8,366 nucleotides of DNA, taken from Mariprofundaceae bacterium (GTDB lineage: Bacteria; Pseudomonadota; Zetaproteobacteria; Mariprofundales; Mariprofundaceae). How positions within the stretch are numbered: the first letter of the stretch is position 1; each line of letters begins with the position of its first letter. The DNA is taken from assembly GCA_027018975.1 (NCBI GenBank), contig JALUXN010000263.1:1-8366 (forward strand), read 5' to 3'. The notes beneath the pieces were generated by a model that was given only the letters and a program-made list of their open reading frames with translations, did not search any database and was not told the origin of the DNA. Below, piece by piece: positions 6,700-8,366 of this stretch. A program made the translations under genes and the position numbers.

Positions 6700-6836
6700 C
6701 GCGCGAGTAACTATTCAGCTCATCCCACGCTTTGCCCGCTAGCCGCGTTGAACATGCTCATGTGCAGCAGCACACTGCGCGTGTTCGCCTTGCTATCGAA
6801 CAAACCGTGGGTGATCTGAACAGCTCCAGCACGTTA
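6697..6836. repeat. 140-bp imperfect palindrome spanning the gap between two convergent genes (ERIC/MITE-like)
   Basis: The left half read on the plus strand and the right half read on the minus strand align nearly end to end. Ends: TAACGCGC against TAACGTGC. Next: TTCAGCTCATCCCACG against TTCAGATCACCCACG, then TTTGCCCGCTAGC against TTTGTTCGATAGC. The core is an especially strong stem, GAACATGCTCATGTGC (6750-6765) facing 6770-6786, closed by the loop AGCA. The computed centre (about 6766.5) matches the loop. Each terminal TAA is exactly the stop codon of the flanking gene (6697-6699 on plus, 6834-6836 on minus). No T-tract follows either side, so it is not a standard intrinsic terminator. Terminal TA bases and size fit palindromic insertion elements of the ERIC/MITE kind. 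No known family is recognised. Confidence 0.85.
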
Positions 6837-7466
6837 CCGCGGCGACCTGTCTGTAGCTGTTTGTAAGATGTCCTGAAACATCGCCGTCGTCAGGCGTCTG
6901 GTCTGGGTGTTGTAGCGGGAGCAGTGGTAGGAGTCGAAGAGGGTGCGGCCATCGGGGAGTGTGTGGCTGGCGGCGTGGGCGAATGGGCGGCTGGCGAGTC
7001 TTAGGCCGTAGGCGCGCAGGGTAGCGTCGTGGGCGATTTTGCCGAGCGCGAGCAGGTTGCAGTCGGCCGGTAGCGCGTCGATCTCCGCTTTCAGAAACGG
7101 GTTGCACTGTTTGATTTCGCGGGTCTCCGGTTTGTTTTGCGGCGGCAGACATTTGACCGCGTTGGTGATGCGCACGCCGTGCAGGGTCAGGCCGTCGTTT
7201 AGATCGACCGAGGTGGGCGCGGAGGCGAGGCCGAGGTCGAAGAGGGTCTGGTAGAGCAGGATGCCGGCGTAGTCGCCGGTGAAGGGGCGGCCGGTGCGGT
7301 TGGCACCGTGCATGCCGGGGGCAAGGCCGACGATGAGCAGGCGCGGCGCCGGATCACCGAAGGCGGGCACAGGCGCGGCGCAGTAGTCGGGGTGCTGGCT
7401 GCGTACCTCGTCGAGGAAGTTGGCCAGCCGCGGGCATTGGCGGCAGTTGGGGTCAAACATCGTCAT
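6834..7466 (-). CDS. Uracil-DNA glycosylase, family 5 (UDGb) type, iron-sulfur
   Basis: 210 residues. Base-excision repair enzyme that removes uracil, and in this family reportedly hypoxanthine and related deaminated bases, from DNA. Motif 1 GLAPGMHGANRTGRPFTGD (47-65) is the UDGb form; family 4 enzymes have an acidic residue at the equivalent catalytic position. Motif 2 region is SYHCSRYNTQTRRLT (179-193, H181). Four cysteines in the 4Fe-4S pattern are present: C8-x2-C11, then C106 and C121 (14 residues between). The ATG at 7464-7466 overlaps the rdgB stop as ATGA, so translation is probably coupled. A second in-frame ATG at 7458-7460 would shorten it by two residues. The TAA stop is the right end of the 140-bp palindrome. 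Confidence 0.92.
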   Translation of the reverse strand: MTMFDPNCRQCPRLANFLDEVRSQHPDYCAAPVPAFGDPAPRLLIVGLAPGMHGANRTGRPFTGDYAGILLYQTLFDLGLASAPTSVDLNDGLTLHGVRITNAVKCLPPQNKPETREIKQCNPFLKAEIDALPADCNLLALGKIAHDATLRAYGLRLASRPFAHAASHTLPDGRTLFDSYHCSRYNTQTRRLTTAMFQDILQTATDRSPR

Positions 7467-8062
7467 ATCTTCGCACCAGAGTTGTTCGATTGTAACTGTG
7501 CGACCAGTGCGCGCAGGGCGCGGCCACGGTGGGAGACGGTGGCTTTCTCCTCGGCTGTGGCTTCGGCGAAGGCTTTGCCGAGCTCCGGGCAGAAGAAGAG
7601 CGGGTCATAGCCGAAACCGGTGTGGCCGCAGGGTGCGTGCAGGATTTCACCCGCTACACGTCCTTCGACGGCGATGGGGGCTTGATGCTCGGGAAAGGCG
7701 AGGTGCAGGGCGCAGGTGAAGTGCGCTGTGCGTGGCTCTTTGCCTGCCAGCTCCTGCAATAATTTTCGATTGTTAGCGGCGTCATCCCCTTCTGAGCCAG
7801 CAAAGCGGGCGGAGTAGATGCCCGGCGCGCCATCCAGCGCATCGACACAGAGACCGGAGTCGTCCGCCAGCGCCGGCAGTCCATTAGCCCGCATGAACGC
7901 CTCCGACTTTTTGCGTGCGTTGGCAGCGAAGCTGTCGCCATCTTCGATCACCTCAACAAATTTAGTCTGCGCCTCCGGCAAGATATCAATCGCGAGCTGG
8001 CCGAGAATGGCGGCGATCTCTGCCCGTTTTTTGGCATTATGGGTGGCGACAACGATCTGCAT
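7463..8062 (-). CDS. rdgB: RdgB/HAM1 XTP/dITP pyrophosphatase
   Basis: 199 residues, the usual length. Cytoplasmic house-cleaning enzyme that hydrolyses dITP, ITP and XTP to the monophosphate and pyrophosphate, keeping deaminated purines out of DNA and RNA. Family signatures: ATHNAKK (6-12, the T-x-N-x-x-K nucleotide-phosphate site), FVEVIEDGDSFAANA (35-49), the catalytic DDSGL (67-71), GIYSARFAG (81-89), GFGYDPLF (149-156) and SHRGRAL (177-183, base and phosphate contacts). A good ribosome site (AAGGAG, 5 nt) precedes ATG 8062. It lies 9 nt after the ComM-like stop and overlaps the glycosylase by 4 nt, so all three form one minus-strand operon. Confidence 0.97.
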   Translation of the reverse strand: MQIVVATHNAKKRAEIAAILGQLAIDILPEAQTKFVEVIEDGDSFAANARKKSEAFMRANGLPALADDSGLCVDALDGAPGIYSARFAGSEGDDAANNRKLLQELAGKEPRTAHFTCALHLAFPEHQAPIAVEGRVAGEILHAPCGHTGFGYDPLFFCPELGKAFAEATAEEKATVSHRGRALRALVAQLQSNNSGAKI

Positions 8063-8067
8063 GCGCT

Positions 8068-8073
8068 CTCCTT
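8068..8073 (-). promoter_or_regulatory. Shine-Dalgarno site of rdgB, overlapping the upstream stop codon
   Basis: AAGGAG on the minus strand ends 5 nt before ATG 8062. Its first two bases fall within the TAA stop (8072-8074) of the ComM-like gene, indicating tight coupling. Confidence 0.65.
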
Positions 8074-8366
8074 ATTGCTCGAAGAGGTGTTCGCCGCGGT
8101 ATTGCAGCGCTTCGGCGATGTGATTGGCGTGGATAGGGCTGCTCTCCGGCTGCTGCGGATCGAGATCGGCAATGGTGCGGGCAACGCGCAGGATGCGGTG
8201 ATAGCTGCGCGCGGAGAGTGAGAAGCGCTGCATCGCCTGATCCAGCAGCTTGGCGCCGTCGGTATCGGGGCGGGCGAACTGCTCGATCTGTTTGCTATCC
8301 AAGCGCGCATTGACGCGCGCTTCGCCGGTGCGTGCGTATTGGCGTTGACGCGCTGCCTGCACCCGT
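8072..8366 (-). CDS. comM: YifB/ComM family Mg-chelatase-like ATPase, C-terminal fragment
   Basis: Only the last 97 full codons are in the window; the frame is open to the right edge and the real start lies outside. Readable family signatures: RVQAARQRQYARTGEARVNARL at the fragment start, then RFSLSARSYHRILRVARTIADLD and the closing IAEALQYRG. Full ComM is about 500 residues with an AAA+ core, and in Vibrio and relatives acts as a hexameric helicase promoting branch migration of incoming DNA during natural transformation. In other bacteria the family is annotated only as YifB. It heads the rdgB-glycosylase operon seen here. The GTG at 8360-8362 is internal, not a start. Confidence 0.92.
   Translation of the reverse strand, partial: RVQAARQRQYARTGEARVNARLDSKQIEQFARPDTDGAKLLDQAMQRFSLSARSYHRILRVARTIADLDPQQPESSPIHANHIAEALQYRGEHLFEQ

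Noticed and set aside
6697..6836. Integron attC site with the HhH gene as a cassette
   Set aside because: Length, palindromy and the TAAC/GTTA ends are suggestive. However, the left box GACTAAC breaks RYYYAAC at one base, the right box GTTACCG does not fit GTTRRRY, both flanking stop codons are used symmetrically, and no integrase or other cassette is present.
6697..6836. Ordinary bidirectional intrinsic terminator
   Set aside because: The stem is far longer than a terminator hairpin and no run of T follows either arm.
7308..7762. Plus-strand frames across the glycosylase and rdgB genes
   Set aside because: All lie opposite strongly supported genes and show no recognisable domain or ribosome site.

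Overview
The window reads as a moderately GC-rich chromosome segment from a Gram-negative proteobacterium. Gamma- or Zetaproteobacteria would fit, but that placement is an impression from gene content, not a search. The supporting genes are an LPS-export permease (LptF type), a YajQ-family protein, a MepM-like M23 cell-wall endopeptidase, a ComM/YifB-type ATPase and an RdgB pyrophosphatase. It looks like ordinary chromosome with one probably acquired cassette and one conspicuous palindromic repeat. I see no rRNA, tRNA, CRISPR array, transposase or phage gene.

Layout. Positions 1-1270 (-) hold an M23 peptidoglycan endopeptidase that starts at TTG and runs off the left edge. It diverges from a YajQ-family gene (1373-1858, +). 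Next come three glycan-type genes that are visibly more AT-rich than their surroundings: a methyltransferase with an N-terminal zinc ribbon (1864-2712, +), a DPM1/GtrB-like family 2 glycosyltransferase (2702-3646, +) and a membrane GT39/ArnT-like glycosyltransferase (3634-4998, -) that converges on and overlaps the GT2 gene. An LptF-type permease follows (5123-6265, +), then a small secreted ComEA-like helix-hairpin-helix protein with a histidine/acidic tail (6358-6699, +). The right end is a compact minus-strand operon read from right to left: ComM-like C-terminus (8072-8366), rdgB (7463-8062) and a family 5 type uracil-DNA glycosylase (6834-7466).

How the genes may work together. The GT2/GT39 pair fits a lipid-linked sugar route in which GT2 charges undecaprenyl phosphate and GT39 transfers the sugar on the periplasmic side. 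With the methyltransferase and an LPS transporter gene next door, an LPS or surface-glycan modification is a reasonable inference. RdgB and the glycosylase share a 4-base start/stop overlap and deal with deaminated bases in the nucleotide pool and in DNA respectively.

Most unusual structure. A 140-bp imperfect palindrome (6697-6836) fills the whole gap between the convergent HhH and glycosylase genes. Both ends are TAACG/CGTTA, and each terminal TAA is exactly the stop codon of the flanking gene. It resembles ERIC/MITE-type intergenic palindromes but I do not recognise it as a named family.
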